This document shows positions 8,359 through 15,854 of a DNA stretch of 24,880 nucleotides, in pieces. The DNA is from UBA11164 sp002420085 (GTDB lineage: Bacteria > Pseudomonadota > Gammaproteobacteria > Xanthomonadales > Xanthomonadaceae): NCBI GenBank assembly GCA_031976395.1, contig DALYLJ010000029.1, positions 1-24,880 on the forward strand. Direction: 5' to 3'. The notes under the pieces were generated by a model. The model did no database searches and was not told where the DNA came from. It worked only from the letters and a program-made list of their open reading frames with translations. The translations under genes were made by a program, and so were the position numbers. Numbering within the stretch: the first letter of the stretch is position 1; each line of letters begins with the position of its first letter.

Positions 8359-9261
8359 TCAACGCTCGATCGCGACCGCCTCGGTCAACTCGGCGATCAC
8401 CTGACGCACCCCCTCGCGCCAATCCGGCAGGACCAGCCCGAAGTCGCGTGCCAGGGCAGCGCAGTCGAGCGCCGAATGTGGTGGGCGTCGTGCCCGAGTC
8501 GGAAAATCGGCACTGGCGATCGCCACCACCTGCGGCGTGCGCGCGAGCAGCCCGGCCGCCACCGCCTCGGCTACGATCGCCTCGGCGAAACCGTGCCAGC
8601 TCGTTCGACCGGACGCCACCACATGCCACAGTCCGGAACCGGCCGGCGGCCGAGCCAAAGCAAGAGCCGTGACCGTCGCCAGCCAGCGCGCCGGGGTCGG
8701 GCTGCCGATCTGGTCGGCGACCACCCGCAGTTGATCGCGATCGCGAGCCAGTCGCAGCATCGTGCGCAGGAAATTATGACCGCGCGCGGCATAGACCCAG
8801 GCGGTCCGGAAGATCAGGTGCTCGGCGCCGCTGGCGATGATCGCGCGTTCGCCCTCGTGCTTGGTCCGACCATAGACATTGATCGGCGCGGCCGGGTCGG
8901 ATTCGTTGCGCGCGCGGGCATCCTCACCGGGAAACACATAGTCGGTCGAGTAATGCACCAATCGGGCACCGACCCGGCAACAGACCTCGGCCAGTTCGGC
9001 GACTGCCTCGGCATTGATCCGTCGGGCCAGGTCCGGCTCGTCCTCGGCGCGATCGACGGCCGTGTAGGCGGCGGCGTTGACGACGATGTCGGGGCGCAGT
9101 TCGGCCACCGCCTCGGTCGCCGCGCCCGGCTGCGCCAGATCGAGCGCCCGGCCAGTCCGACCGGCGACCGTGGTCGGCAGAACCAGACCGAGCGGCGCCA
9201 AGGCCCGCAGCAACTCGAAACCGAGTTGGCCATCGGCCCCGATCAGCAGGATGCGCTTCAT
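8359..9261 (-). CDS. rfbD: dTDP-4-dehydrorhamnose reductase
   Basis: Catalyses the last step of dTDP-L-rhamnose synthesis, NAD(P)H reduction of dTDP-4-keto-L-rhamnose. It has 300 residues, as expected for RmlD/RfbD. The N-terminal Rossmann motif is GADGQLG (residues 8-14). VVNAAAYTAVDRAE, the YSTDYVFPG segment and the catalytic YxxxK (YGRTKHEGE) follow, all typical of this extended short-chain reductase. Its ATG overlaps the rfbC stop by 4 bases (ATGA), so the two are translationally coupled. It is the last gene of the rfbA-rfbC-rfbD block. Rhamnose would feed LPS O-antigen or another surface glycan. Confidence 0.97.
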   Translation of the reverse strand: MKRILLIGADGQLGFELLRALAPLGLVLPTTVAGRTGRALDLAQPGAATEAVAELRPDIVVNAAAYTAVDRAEDEPDLARRINAEAVAELAEVCCRVGARLVHYSTDYVFPGEDARARNESDPAAPINVYGRTKHEGERAIIASGAEHLIFRTAWVYAARGHNFLRTMLRLARDRDQLRVVADQIGSPTPARWLATVTALALARPPAGSGLWHVVASGRTSWHGFAEAIVAEAVAAGLLARTPQVVAIASADFPTRARRPPHSALDCAALARDFGLVLPDWREGVRQVIAELTEAVAIER

Positions 9262-9830
9262 GCCGATGCCTCCATGCCGGCCAGACTGGGCAGGCGGTCG
9301 GCTCGAATCTCGCTCAGTCGCGGTGCGCGCGCGTCCTTGTTCGACAACATCGGTTCCGACAGCGGCCAGTCGATCGCCAGATCGGGATCATTCCACAGCA
9401 CATTGGCGTCGGCTGCCGGGTCGTATTCCCGCGTGCAGAGGTAGCAGAACACGGCACGCGCGCTGACGGTCGCGAAGCCATGGCCGAAGCCCTCTGGAAT
9501 CCAGAGTTGGCGATGGTTCTCGGCACTCAGGTAGGCCGCCGTCCACTGCCCGAAGGTCGGCGAATCGCGGCGCAGATCGACCGCGACATCATACACCTCG
9601 CCCTCCAGCACCCAGACCAGCTTGCCCTGCGGGTTCGGCCATTGATAGTGCAGTCCGCGCAGCACCCCGCGTCGGGAGGTCGAGACATTGCTCTGGGCGA
9701 CCTCGATATCGATGCCGGCCTGGGCATACCGGCTGCGGTTCCAGGTCTCGAAGAACCGGCCGCGATCATCGCCGAACACCTGTGGCTCGATCAGCAGGCA
9801 GCCGGCAAGTTCGGTCTCGCGCACGTTCAT
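9258..9830 (-). CDS. rfbC: dTDP-4-dehydrorhamnose 3,5-epimerase
   Basis: Converts dTDP-4-keto-6-deoxy-D-glucose to dTDP-4-keto-L-rhamnose by epimerising C3 and C5. A 190-residue cupin of typical RmlC length. Key features are FGDDRGRFFETWN, the SNVSTSRRGVLRGLHYQ segment with the catalytic His, VWVLEGEVYDVAVDLR, WIPEGFGHGF, and the Tyr-containing CYLCTREYDP. The C-terminus (WPLSEPMLSNKDARAP) is the usual RmlC ending. It overlaps rfbA by 4 bases at its start and rfbD by 4 bases at its end, placing it in the middle of a tightly coupled three-gene block. Confidence 0.97.
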   Translation of the reverse strand: MNVRETELAGCLLIEPQVFGDDRGRFFETWNRSRYAQAGIDIEVAQSNVSTSRRGVLRGLHYQWPNPQGKLVWVLEGEVYDVAVDLRRDSPTFGQWTAAYLSAENHRQLWIPEGFGHGFATVSARAVFCYLCTREYDPAADANVLWNDPDLAIDWPLSEPMLSNKDARAPRLSEIRADRLPSLAGMEASA

Positions 9831-10768
9831 CGCACGCTCCCGTGTTCGAGCACGCCGAGCAGGTAGCGGCCATAGCCGTTCTTGGCCAGCGGCTCGGCCA
9901 GCGCCTGCAACTGCGCCGCATCGATCCAGCCATTGCCGAAGGCGATCTCCTCCGGACAGCAGATGCGCAGACCCTGGCGCTGCTCGATGGTCTCGATGAA
10001 ATTGCCGGCCTGCAGCAGCGACTCGTGGGTGCCGGTATCGAGCCAGGCGAAGCCTCGACCCATCCGTTCGAGCACCAGACTGCCATCGTCGAGGTAGCGG
10101 CGATTGAGGTCGGTGATCTCCAACTCACCACGGGCCGAAGGCTGCAACTCGGCCGCGAAGCCGGGCGCCCGGCCGTCATAGAAATACAGCCCGGTGACGG
10201 CATAGTGCGAGCGCGGCCGGGCCGGCTTTTCCTCCAGACCGATCACCCTGCCGTCGGGATCGAACTCGGCCACGCCGTAGCGCTCCGGATCGTTGACCCA
10301 ATAGCCGAACACGGTAGCACCCTGGCGGCGGGCATCCGCTCGCGCCAGCAGTTCGGTCAGACCATGGCCGTAGAAGATGTTGTCGCCGAGCACCAGACAA
10401 CTCGGGGCGCCATCGAGAAAACGTTCGGCGATCAGCAACGCCTGGGCCAGCCCGTCCGGACTCGGCTGGGCTGCGTACTGGATGTTCATGCCCCAGCGCT
10501 GGCCATCGCCGAGCAGTTCCTGGAACAGCGGCTGCTCGTGCGGCGTATTGATGACCAGGACGTCACGCAGCCCGGCCAGCATCAGCACCGACAGCGGGTA
10601 GTAGATCATCGGCTTGTCATAGACCGGCAGCAGTTGCTTGCTGATCGCCCGGGTGATCGGATACAGCCGGGTTCCTGAGCCGCCGGCCAGGATGATGCCC
10701 TTGCGCGGCCGGTCCCGATCGGGATCCGGTGTGGTGCGCAGGGTTGAGTCATTCGACGATGTGGTCAC
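9827..10768 (-). CDS. rfbA: Glucose-1-phosphate thymidylyltransferase
   Basis: Makes dTDP-glucose from dTTP and glucose-1-phosphate, the entry step of dTDP-rhamnose synthesis. It has 313 residues, slightly longer than the usual ~290 because of a charged, low-complexity N-terminal tail of about 22 residues before KGIILAGGSGTRLYPIT. That motif is the nucleotidyltransferase signature. QLLPVYDKPMIYYPL, VLGDNIFYG, GLEEKP and WLDTGTH all match RmlA. The start is GTG 10768, which has only a weak GGGA upstream. No in-frame ATG occurs before the conserved core, but a GTG, TTG or CTG start inside the tail cannot be excluded. It is separated from rfbB by a 187-base spacer with a hexanucleotide repeat and is coupled to rfbC by ATGA. 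Confidence 0.96.
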   Translation of the reverse strand: MTTSSNDSTLRTTPDPDRDRPRKGIILAGGSGTRLYPITRAISKQLLPVYDKPMIYYPLSVLMLAGLRDVLVINTPHEQPLFQELLGDGQRWGMNIQYAAQPSPDGLAQALLIAERFLDGAPSCLVLGDNIFYGHGLTELLARADARRQGATVFGYWVNDPERYGVAEFDPDGRVIGLEEKPARPRSHYAVTGLYFYDGRAPGFAAELQPSARGELEITDLNRRYLDDGSLVLERMGRGFAWLDTGTHESLLQAGNFIETIEQRQGLRICCPEEIAFGNGWIDAAQLQALAEPLAKNGYGRYLLGVLEHGSVR

Positions 10769-10851
10769 GGAACATCCCAGGTTGCTGGATCGGGTTCACT
10801 CGATGAGGCTCACACGATCAGGTTCGTTCGATCAGGTTGAATGGCGGGGTC

Positions 10852-10883
10852 ATGCTGATGCTGATGCTGATGCTGATGCTGAT
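10852..10883. repeat. Hexanucleotide microsatellite, five copies of atgctg plus two bases
   Basis: Five perfect tandem copies of atgctg cover 10852-10881 and continue for two more matching bases. It lies in the 187-base spacer between rfbB (ends 10956) and rfbA (starts 10768), about 85 bases upstream of rfbA. The unit length is a multiple of three, so copy changes would alter spacing but not a reading frame. The rest of the spacer shows no gene. Confidence 0.9.
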
Positions 10884-10955
10884 TGTGACGGGTGGCCGGT
10901 GGACAGGTCGGCGCGATCCATGCCACCCCCGCAGGCCAGCCCCTCAGCCATCGGG

Positions 10956-12011
10956 CTAGTGCTGCTGTCCGATCCGTTCCAGGCGGTAGCTGCCATCCAG
11001 CACCCGCTGCACCCAGACATCGTTGGCCAGATACCAATCGACCGTGCGGACGATGCCCTGCTCGAAATCGACGCTCGGCGTCCAGCCCAACTCACGCCGG
11101 ATCTTGCCGGCATCGATGGCGTAGCGGCGATCATGGCCGGGGCGGTCGGCAACGAAGCTGATCTGCGTCTCGCGCGGCACGCCGTCCGGGCGCGGCCGAC
11201 GCTGATCGATCAGGGCGCAGATGGTGCGGACCACCACGATGTTCTCGCGCTCGGCATCGCCACCGACAGTGTAGGTCTCGCCGACCCGGCCGGCCGCCAG
11301 CACCCGCCGGATGGCAGCGCAATGGTCGCCGACGTACAGCCAGTCGCGGACATTGCGGCCGTCGCCGTAGACCGGCAGCGGCTCGCCGCGCAGGGCCTTC
11401 AGGATGATCAGCGGGATCAGCTTCTCGGGAAACTGGTAGGGACCGTAGTTGTTGGAGCAATTGGTGGTCAGGGTCGGCAGGCCGTAGGTGTGGTGGAACG
11501 CCCGCACCAGGTGATCGGAGGCGGCCTTGGACGCCGAATACGGCGAATTCGGCGCGTAGGGTGTGGTCTCGCTGAACCGGCCCTCGGCACCCAGCGAACC
11601 GTAGACCTCATCGGTGCTGACATGCAGGAACCGGAACCGCTCGCGCGCCTCGCCGGCCAGTGAACGCCAGTAGTCGCGGGCGCTTTCGAGCAGCCCCAGG
11701 GTGCCGACGACATTGGTCTGCACGAATGCCGCCGGACCGTCGATCGAGCGATCGACGTGACTCTCGGCCGCGAAGTTGATGATCGCCTCAGGTCGATGCT
11801 CGGCCAGCAGGCGATCGACCAGGGCACGATCACCGATGTCGCCCCGGACGAACAGATGCGCCGGATTGCCGTCCAGGGTCGCCAACGTATCGAGATTGCC
11901 GGCATAGCTCAGGACATCGAGATTGACCACCCGGATGCCGGCCGCCACGGCATCCAGAACGAAATTGCCGCCGATGAAACCGGCCCCGCCGGTAACCAGC
12001 CAGGTGGTCAT
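10956..12011 (-). CDS. rfbB: dTDP-glucose 4,6-dehydratase
   Basis: NAD-dependent enzyme that converts dTDP-glucose to dTDP-4-keto-6-deoxyglucose. From ATG 12011 it has 351 residues, the usual RmlB length. The Rossmann motif GGAGFIG is at residues 8-14. FAAESHVDRSI, the catalytic VSTDEVYG (Thr-Asp-Glu) and YSASK (YxxxK) follow, then NNYGPYQFPEKLIPL and the C-terminal RPGHDRRYAID. I chose 12011 because the protein begins MTTWLVTGG there and the codon overlaps the stop of the upstream oxygenase gene as ATGA, with GAGGA nearby; the frame extends upstream without family similarity. The order rfbB, spacer, rfbA, rfbC, rfbD suggests one transcript that starts at or above ssb. Confidence 0.97.
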   Translation of the reverse strand: MTTWLVTGGAGFIGGNFVLDAVAAGIRVVNLDVLSYAGNLDTLATLDGNPAHLFVRGDIGDRALVDRLLAEHRPEAIINFAAESHVDRSIDGPAAFVQTNVVGTLGLLESARDYWRSLAGEARERFRFLHVSTDEVYGSLGAEGRFSETTPYAPNSPYSASKAASDHLVRAFHHTYGLPTLTTNCSNNYGPYQFPEKLIPLIILKALRGEPLPVYGDGRNVRDWLYVGDHCAAIRRVLAAGRVGETYTVGGDAERENIVVVRTICALIDQRRPRPDGVPRETQISFVADRPGHDRRYAIDAGKIRRELGWTPSVDFEQGIVRTVDWYLANDVWVQRVLDGSYRLERIGQQH

Positions 12012-12751
12012 CGGCCGTCCTCGACACCGCCGTCGAGGGCCGGTCCGCGATACCAACCCGACACCGCTCGACGGATGCCGCGCGCGAACGGCGGAACGTA
12101 GCCGACAGCGTGCGGCTGCGGCACGCGGAACAGGTTGAGCGCATTGAAAGTCGGCATGAAGGCTCCGGGTTGATTGCCGAGCGCGTCGAAGAAATGCAGG
12201 TAGCCGCCCCAGTCCGGACGCCAGCCCTCGGTCAGGTTGAAGACGTAGGCACAGCGGCGATTGGCACGCGGCATCAGATCATTGTGATAGGACAGGAAAT
12301 TGCCCGGCCCGAATTGGGTCGCCTGAGCATCGACCGCGATCGGAGTGGGATCGTCGAGCACCGTCCGGATCAGGCCGAGCATGGCATCGCCGGCGAGGAA
12401 ATCGAAGAATTCATGCAGGACCGGACATGGCACCGTCGTCGGCCGAGCCGCCGGGTCCATGTGGTACAGGCCGTAGGCATACCCGAACTTGCCACTGGCA
12501 TGGCTGAACACCCGCCGTTGCAGATCGGACATCTCCTGGCCCGACAGCCTGCTCAGGTTGGCGTGCTCGATCACCGCCGCGCCGTTGTCGTCGTAATAGG
12601 TGAACGACCATGGCACCTCGCGCTGCATGCACTCGGCCAGACGCCGGGCACCATCATCGCTTAGGACATCGCGGATCTGCACGCGGCCGAGCCGGGCGAA
12701 CTCGGCCGCCGCTGCGCCCAGGTCGAGCGCGGGATTAAGGGCAAAGGTCAC
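12008..12751 (-). CDS. 2-oxoglutarate/Fe(II)-dependent oxygenase (prolyl 4-hydroxylase-like)
   Basis: A 247-residue member of the double-stranded beta-helix 2OG-Fe(II) oxygenases. The iron ligands read H156-x-D158 in SYHNDLM and H214 in PQPHAVGY; a following arginine within ARGIRRAVSGW would bind 2-oxoglutarate, in the usual HxD...H...R order. The central FNLTEGWRPDWGGYLHFFD is typical of the SM-20/proline-hydroxylase-like branch. The start is GTG 12751, 12 bases after the ssb stop, without a clear Shine-Dalgarno, so translation is probably coupled to ssb. Its stop overlaps the rfbB start by 4 bases. Its substrate is unknown: a protein proline or aspartate residue is the family's usual target, but a sugar or lipid intermediate cannot be ruled out from sequence. 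Confidence 0.9.
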   Translation of the reverse strand: MTFALNPALDLGAAAAEFARLGRVQIRDVLSDDGARRLAECMQREVPWSFTYYDDNGAAVIEHANLSRLSGQEMSDLQRRVFSHASGKFGYAYGLYHMDPAARPTTVPCPVLHEFFDFLAGDAMLGLIRTVLDDPTPIAVDAQATQFGPGNFLSYHNDLMPRANRRCAYVFNLTEGWRPDWGGYLHFFDALGNQPGAFMPTFNALNLFRVPQPHAVGYVPPFARGIRRAVSGWYRGPALDGGVEDGR

Positions 12752-12763
12752 GGCGGCGCCGGT

Positions 12764-13249
12764 TCAGAACGGGATGTCGTCGTCGAGGAAGTCCGACGGC
12801 GGCTCATTCTGGCCGGACGCGGACGTGCTCGGGGCCGGACCGCGACGACGCTGCTGGCCGTCGTCGTATTCGCCGCTGCGGGCCGAACGGCGCGGGCCGT
12901 CGCCACCGTCACCAGGCATGCCGCCGAGCATCTGCATCTCATTGGCGATGATGTCGGTGGTGTAGCGCTCGACGCCCTGCTTGTCGGTGTATTTGTCGGT
13001 GCGCAGGCTGCCCTCGACATAGACCTGCCGGCCCTTCTTCAGATACTCACCGGCGATCTCGGCCAGCTTGCCGAAGAACTTCACCCGGTGCCACTCGGTG
13101 CGTTCCTGTTTCTGGCCCTGCTTGTCGACCCATTGCTCGCTGGTCGCGAGGCTGATCGTGGTGATCGCATTGCCGGACTGGCCATAACGAACCTCGGGGT
13201 CGGCCCCAAGATTGCCGACGAGAATGACTTTGTTGATGCCGCGTGCCAT
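12764..13249 (-). CDS. ssb: Single-stranded DNA-binding protein
   Basis: Binds ssDNA as a tetramer in replication, repair and recombination. It has 161 residues. An N-terminal OB fold (ARGINKVILVGNLGADPEVR through about residue 110, including EWHRVKFFGKLAEIAGEYL and VYVEGSLRTDKY) is followed by a Gly/Arg/Asp/Gln-rich disordered linker. The invariant acidic tip DDDIPF recruits partner proteins. It starts at ATG 13249 with GAGG 6 bases upstream. It is the first gene of the minus-strand run leading into the oxygenase and rhamnose genes, an unusual downstream partner for ssb. A TATAAT box on the minus strand lies about 50 bases upstream. Confidence 0.98.
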   Translation of the reverse strand: MARGINKVILVGNLGADPEVRYGQSGNAITTISLATSEQWVDKQGQKQERTEWHRVKFFGKLAEIAGEYLKKGRQVYVEGSLRTDKYTDKQGVERYTTDIIANEMQMLGGMPGDGGDGPRRSARSGEYDDGQQRRRGPAPSTSASGQNEPPSDFLDDDIPF

Positions 13250-13298
13250 GGCAGTCCTCGATTGGTGAACGGATCGGTGGGTTCGGACCGAAGCATGA

Positions 13299-13304
13299 AT
13301 TATA
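13299..13304 (-). promoter_or_regulatory. Perfect -10 box (TATAAT) for ssb
   Basis: The minus strand reads TATAAT here, 50 bases before the ssb start codon. No good -35 hexamer lies at 16-18 bases, so the promoter would depend on other contacts. The position between two divergent genes makes it plausible. Confidence 0.5.
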
Positions 13305-13404
13305 GCCGGGCGCCGGAAATCGGGCGGCTTACGCGAACCAGGGCAGGCATCTTGCCCGATTTCGGGTAGGAAAAGTTCGCATGTCCGATCCGCCGGCCGG
13401 ACCG

Positions 13405-13410
13405 TATAAT
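13405..13410 (+). promoter_or_regulatory. Perfect -10 box (TATAAT) just upstream of the ispB start
   Basis: TATAAT on the plus strand ends 9 bases before ATG 13420. If used, transcription would start within a few bases of that codon and give an almost leaderless mRNA. The -35 region is poor. The box lies inside the coding frame if the earlier ATG at 13381 were the start, which argues for the later start. Confidence 0.5.
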
Positions 13411-13419
13411 GCCCGGATC

Positions 13420-14436
13420 ATGCCAACCGCGACCCCGCAGACCGCCCCGGCCCAGACCCATCCGGCCTTCGCCCTGGCGGCGATACAGAAACTCGCCGCC
13501 GAGGATATGCGCGGCGTCAATGCCCTGATCCGCAACCGTCTGACCTCCGAGGTGGCGCTGATCAACCAGATCGCCGAGCACATCATCACCGGAGGCGGCA
13601 AGCGGCTGCGGCCGATCCTGGTGGTGTTGTCGGCACGCGCGCTGGGCTATCAGGGCAGCGCCCACCACCAACTCGCGGCGATCGTCGAGTTCATCCACAC
13701 GGCGACCCTGCTGCACGACGATGTGGTCGATGAGTCCGACATGCGGCGCGGGCGCAAGACCGCCAATGCCCTGTGGGGCAACGCGCCGAGCGTTCTGGTC
13801 GGCGATTTCCTGTACTCGCGCAGCTTCCAGCTCATGGTCGAGTTGGGCGAGATGACCATCATGCAGGTGCTGGCCGACACCACCAATGCGATCGCCGAGG
13901 GTGAGGTGCTGCAACTGCTGCACATCCACAATCCGGATATCGACCAGGCCGCCTACCTGCGGGTCATCGAACGCAAGACCGCCGTGCTGTTCTCGGCTGC
14001 AACCCGGCTGGGTGGTCTGCTGGCCGGTGCCGATGCCCGTATCCAGAACGCCCTCGCCGACTACGGCCGGCTGCTCGGCCTGGCCTTCCAGATCGCCGAT
14101 GACGTGCTCGATTACACGGCCAATCCGGAAATGTTGGGCAAGAACCTCGGCGACGACCTCGCCGAAGGCAAGGCGACCCTGCCGCTGATCCACGCGCTCA
14201 ACCACAGCACCGGTGCAACCCGGCGCCGGCTCAAGGAAATCATCCAGAACGGCGACACCCGCGCGATGTCGGAAGTGCTGGAGGCGATCCATGCCTGCGA
14301 CGGCATGGCCTACAGCCAGCGTCTGGCCACCGGCTATGCCGACGCTGCCGAGGCGGCGCTGTCGGTACTGCCGCCGGGTGAGCACCTCGATGCTCTGCGG
14401 GCCCTGGCCCGTTACGCGGTCGAACGGCGCTCCTGA
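13420..14436 (+). CDS. ispB: Polyprenyl (octaprenyl-type) diphosphate synthase
   Basis: Builds the long all-trans polyprenyl chain of ubiquinone by adding isopentenyl units to an allylic primer. From ATG 13420 it has 338 residues. Visible motifs are GGGKRLRP (58-65), the first Asp-rich motif DDVVDESD (from residue 100) and the second, FQIADDVLDY (Asp227, Asp228, Asp231). EFIHTATLLHDDVVD, LVGDFLYSRSF and IAEGEVLQLL follow E. coli IspB closely. An in-frame ATG at 13381 would add 13 residues, but a TATAAT box sits between the two starts, so I prefer 13420. Chain length (C40 or other) cannot be fixed by eye. It is divergent from ssb and convergent with murD2, and appears to be its own transcription unit. 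Confidence 0.95.
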   Translation: MPTATPQTAPAQTHPAFALAAIQKLAAEDMRGVNALIRNRLTSEVALINQIAEHIITGGGKRLRPILVVLSARALGYQGSAHHQLAAIVEFIHTATLLHDDVVDESDMRRGRKTANALWGNAPSVLVGDFLYSRSFQLMVELGEMTIMQVLADTTNAIAEGEVLQLLHIHNPDIDQAAYLRVIERKTAVLFSAATRLGGLLAGADARIQNALADYGRLLGLAFQIADDVLDYTANPEMLGKNLGDDLAEGKATLPLIHALNHSTGATRRRLKEIIQNGDTRAMSEVLEAIHACDGMAYSQRLATGYADAAEAALSVLPPGEHLDALRALARYAVERRS

Positions 14437-14480
14437 GCCCGGCACTGCCGCAAACCGGGAGCCCCGGCACGGATCCGCGA

Positions 14481-15854
14481 TCAGGCGATGCCCAGGCCGG
14501 GAATCGCGGTGATTGCATCCGGATCGAACCCACACAGGGCCGCGAAGTGCCGGCCGCGTTCGACGTAATCGCGATAGCGCGGGAAGCTCGGCGCCCCCGG
14601 CGACAGCAGCAGAACCCCGGCACCGGCCAGCACGCCGCGACCGGCAGCGACGGCAGCCACCAGATCCTCGGCAGCGATCAGCCGAAACCGTCCGGCGCGG
14701 GCGGCCGAGTCCAGCAGGGCGTGGATGCGCGGCCCATTCTGGCCGTGGGTGATCACTGCCAGCGGCGGCGCCTGTTCGATCCGGGTCAGGAACGGCGTCC
14801 AATCCACGCCTCGGTCGAAACCGCCGACGATCACCGCCAGTGGCTGGCCGGCCAGCGTATCGAGTGCGGCAATGCTGGCGTGCGGGGTGGTCGCGATCGA
14901 GTCGTTGATGCAGACGATTCCACCGCAGGTGCCGAGCGTTTGCAGACGATGCGGCAGTGCTCGAAAATCGAACAGGCTCGGCACCAGGGCCCGTGCATCC
15001 AGACCGAACGCCTCGACAGCGGTCAGTGCGGCACAGACATTGCTGCGGTTGTGGCCACCGGGCAGGGCCAGCCCGGCCAGATCGGCCACCCTCTGCCGCC
15101 CGCGATGCAGGTGCTGGCCCGACATGTGCCAGCCATCGCCCGTGCCGAACCACCGTGGCTCGACCCCCGCAGGCACCTGCACTGCCATCGACGGGTCGGC
15201 CGGGAGCACCGCGATGCGCGGCCGGGCGCGCTCGATCAGGGCCAGCTTGTCGGCGTAATACCGCTGCACCGAGCCGTGCCAGTCGAGGTGCTCGGGGAAC
15301 AGATTGAGCACGACCGCCACCTCCGGCGCGCGCGCCTCGCAGGTCTGGAAGCTGGACAGTTCGATCGCCCACGCCTGCGGTGGCGGCTCGACATCCAGCA
15401 GTTCCAGCAGGGGCAGGCCGATATTGCCGGCCAGGGCGGTGCGCAGGCCAGCCGCACGCAGCAGGTGGGCGATCAGTGCAGTCGCCGTGCTCTTGCCCTT
15501 GGTGCCGGTGACACAGAGGGTCCGGGCCTCGGGATTCTCGGCGAACCACAGGCCGGTGCCGCCGATCAGGCACGCACCTCGGCGCAGCGCCGTGTCTGCC
15601 GGCTCGTGATACGGGCTGATGCCGGGCGACTTGATGACCACGTCGAAACCCGCCAGCCGATCGCCGTCGATCGCCGTCTCGATGACCAGCAGCGGATCAC
15701 CGACCGCACACGCGGCCGCCACCTCCTCCGGCCGGCACAGCAGGGTCAGCGGCTGATTCGGCAGCCGGCGACGCACGGCGGCATGGGCGGCCTGCCCTTC
15801 CCGGCCCCAGCCCCAGATCGCGACCTGTCGCCCGTCAAGCTCGGAAATACGCAT
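14481..15854 (-). CDS. murD2: UDP-N-acetylmuramoyl-L-alanine--L-glutamate ligase
   Basis: ATP-dependent Mur ligase that adds L-glutamate (not D-glutamate as in MurD) to UDP-MurNAc-L-Ala in the cytoplasm. It has 457 residues. A Rossmann-like N-terminus (AIWGWGREGQAA) leads to the ATP loop GTKGKST at 117-123, then ELSSFQ, LNLFPEHLDWHGS (the Mur-ligase central motif), GGHNRSNVCAAL, INDSIATTPHA and a C-terminal domain ending LLLSPGAPSF. The L-Glu assignment rests on gene context: it overlaps by 20 bases the epimerase gene murL, the partner described in Xanthomonas oryzae. Standing alone it could be mistaken for an ordinary MurD. It is the last gene of lysAC-murL-murD2 and converges on ispB, with only 44 bases between the stops and no clear terminator there. 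Confidence 0.9.
   Translation of the reverse strand: MRISELDGRQVAIWGWGREGQAAHAAVRRRLPNQPLTLLCRPEEVAAACAVGDPLLVIETAIDGDRLAGFDVVIKSPGISPYHEPADTALRRGACLIGGTGLWFAENPEARTLCVTGTKGKSTATALIAHLLRAAGLRTALAGNIGLPLLELLDVEPPPQAWAIELSSFQTCEARAPEVAVVLNLFPEHLDWHGSVQRYYADKLALIERARPRIAVLPADPSMAVQVPAGVEPRWFGTGDGWHMSGQHLHRGRQRVADLAGLALPGGHNRSNVCAALTAVEAFGLDARALVPSLFDFRALPHRLQTLGTCGGIVCINDSIATTPHASIAALDTLAGQPLAVIVGGFDRGVDWTPFLTRIEQAPPLAVITHGQNGPRIHALLDSAARAGRFRLIAAEDLVAAVAAGRGVLAGAGVLLLSPGAPSFPRYRDYVERGRHFAALCGFDPDAITAIPGLGIA

Noticed and set aside
5936..8404. An 822-codon open frame on the plus strand, opposite the second S9 peptidase and part of the transporter
   Set aside because: It is antisense to clear peptidase and transporter genes; its translation shows no motif. 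High G+C with biased third positions keeps antisense frames open. The same applies to 2570-4654 and 4719-6281 on the plus strand.
10852..10883. CRISPR-like array
   Set aside because: The repeat unit is six bases with no spacers; it is a microsatellite. No CRISPR array or cas gene is present in the window.
13300..15573. A 757-codon open frame on the minus strand
   Set aside because: It runs out of frame through murD2 and antisense through ispB; both real genes have complete motif sets in other frames.
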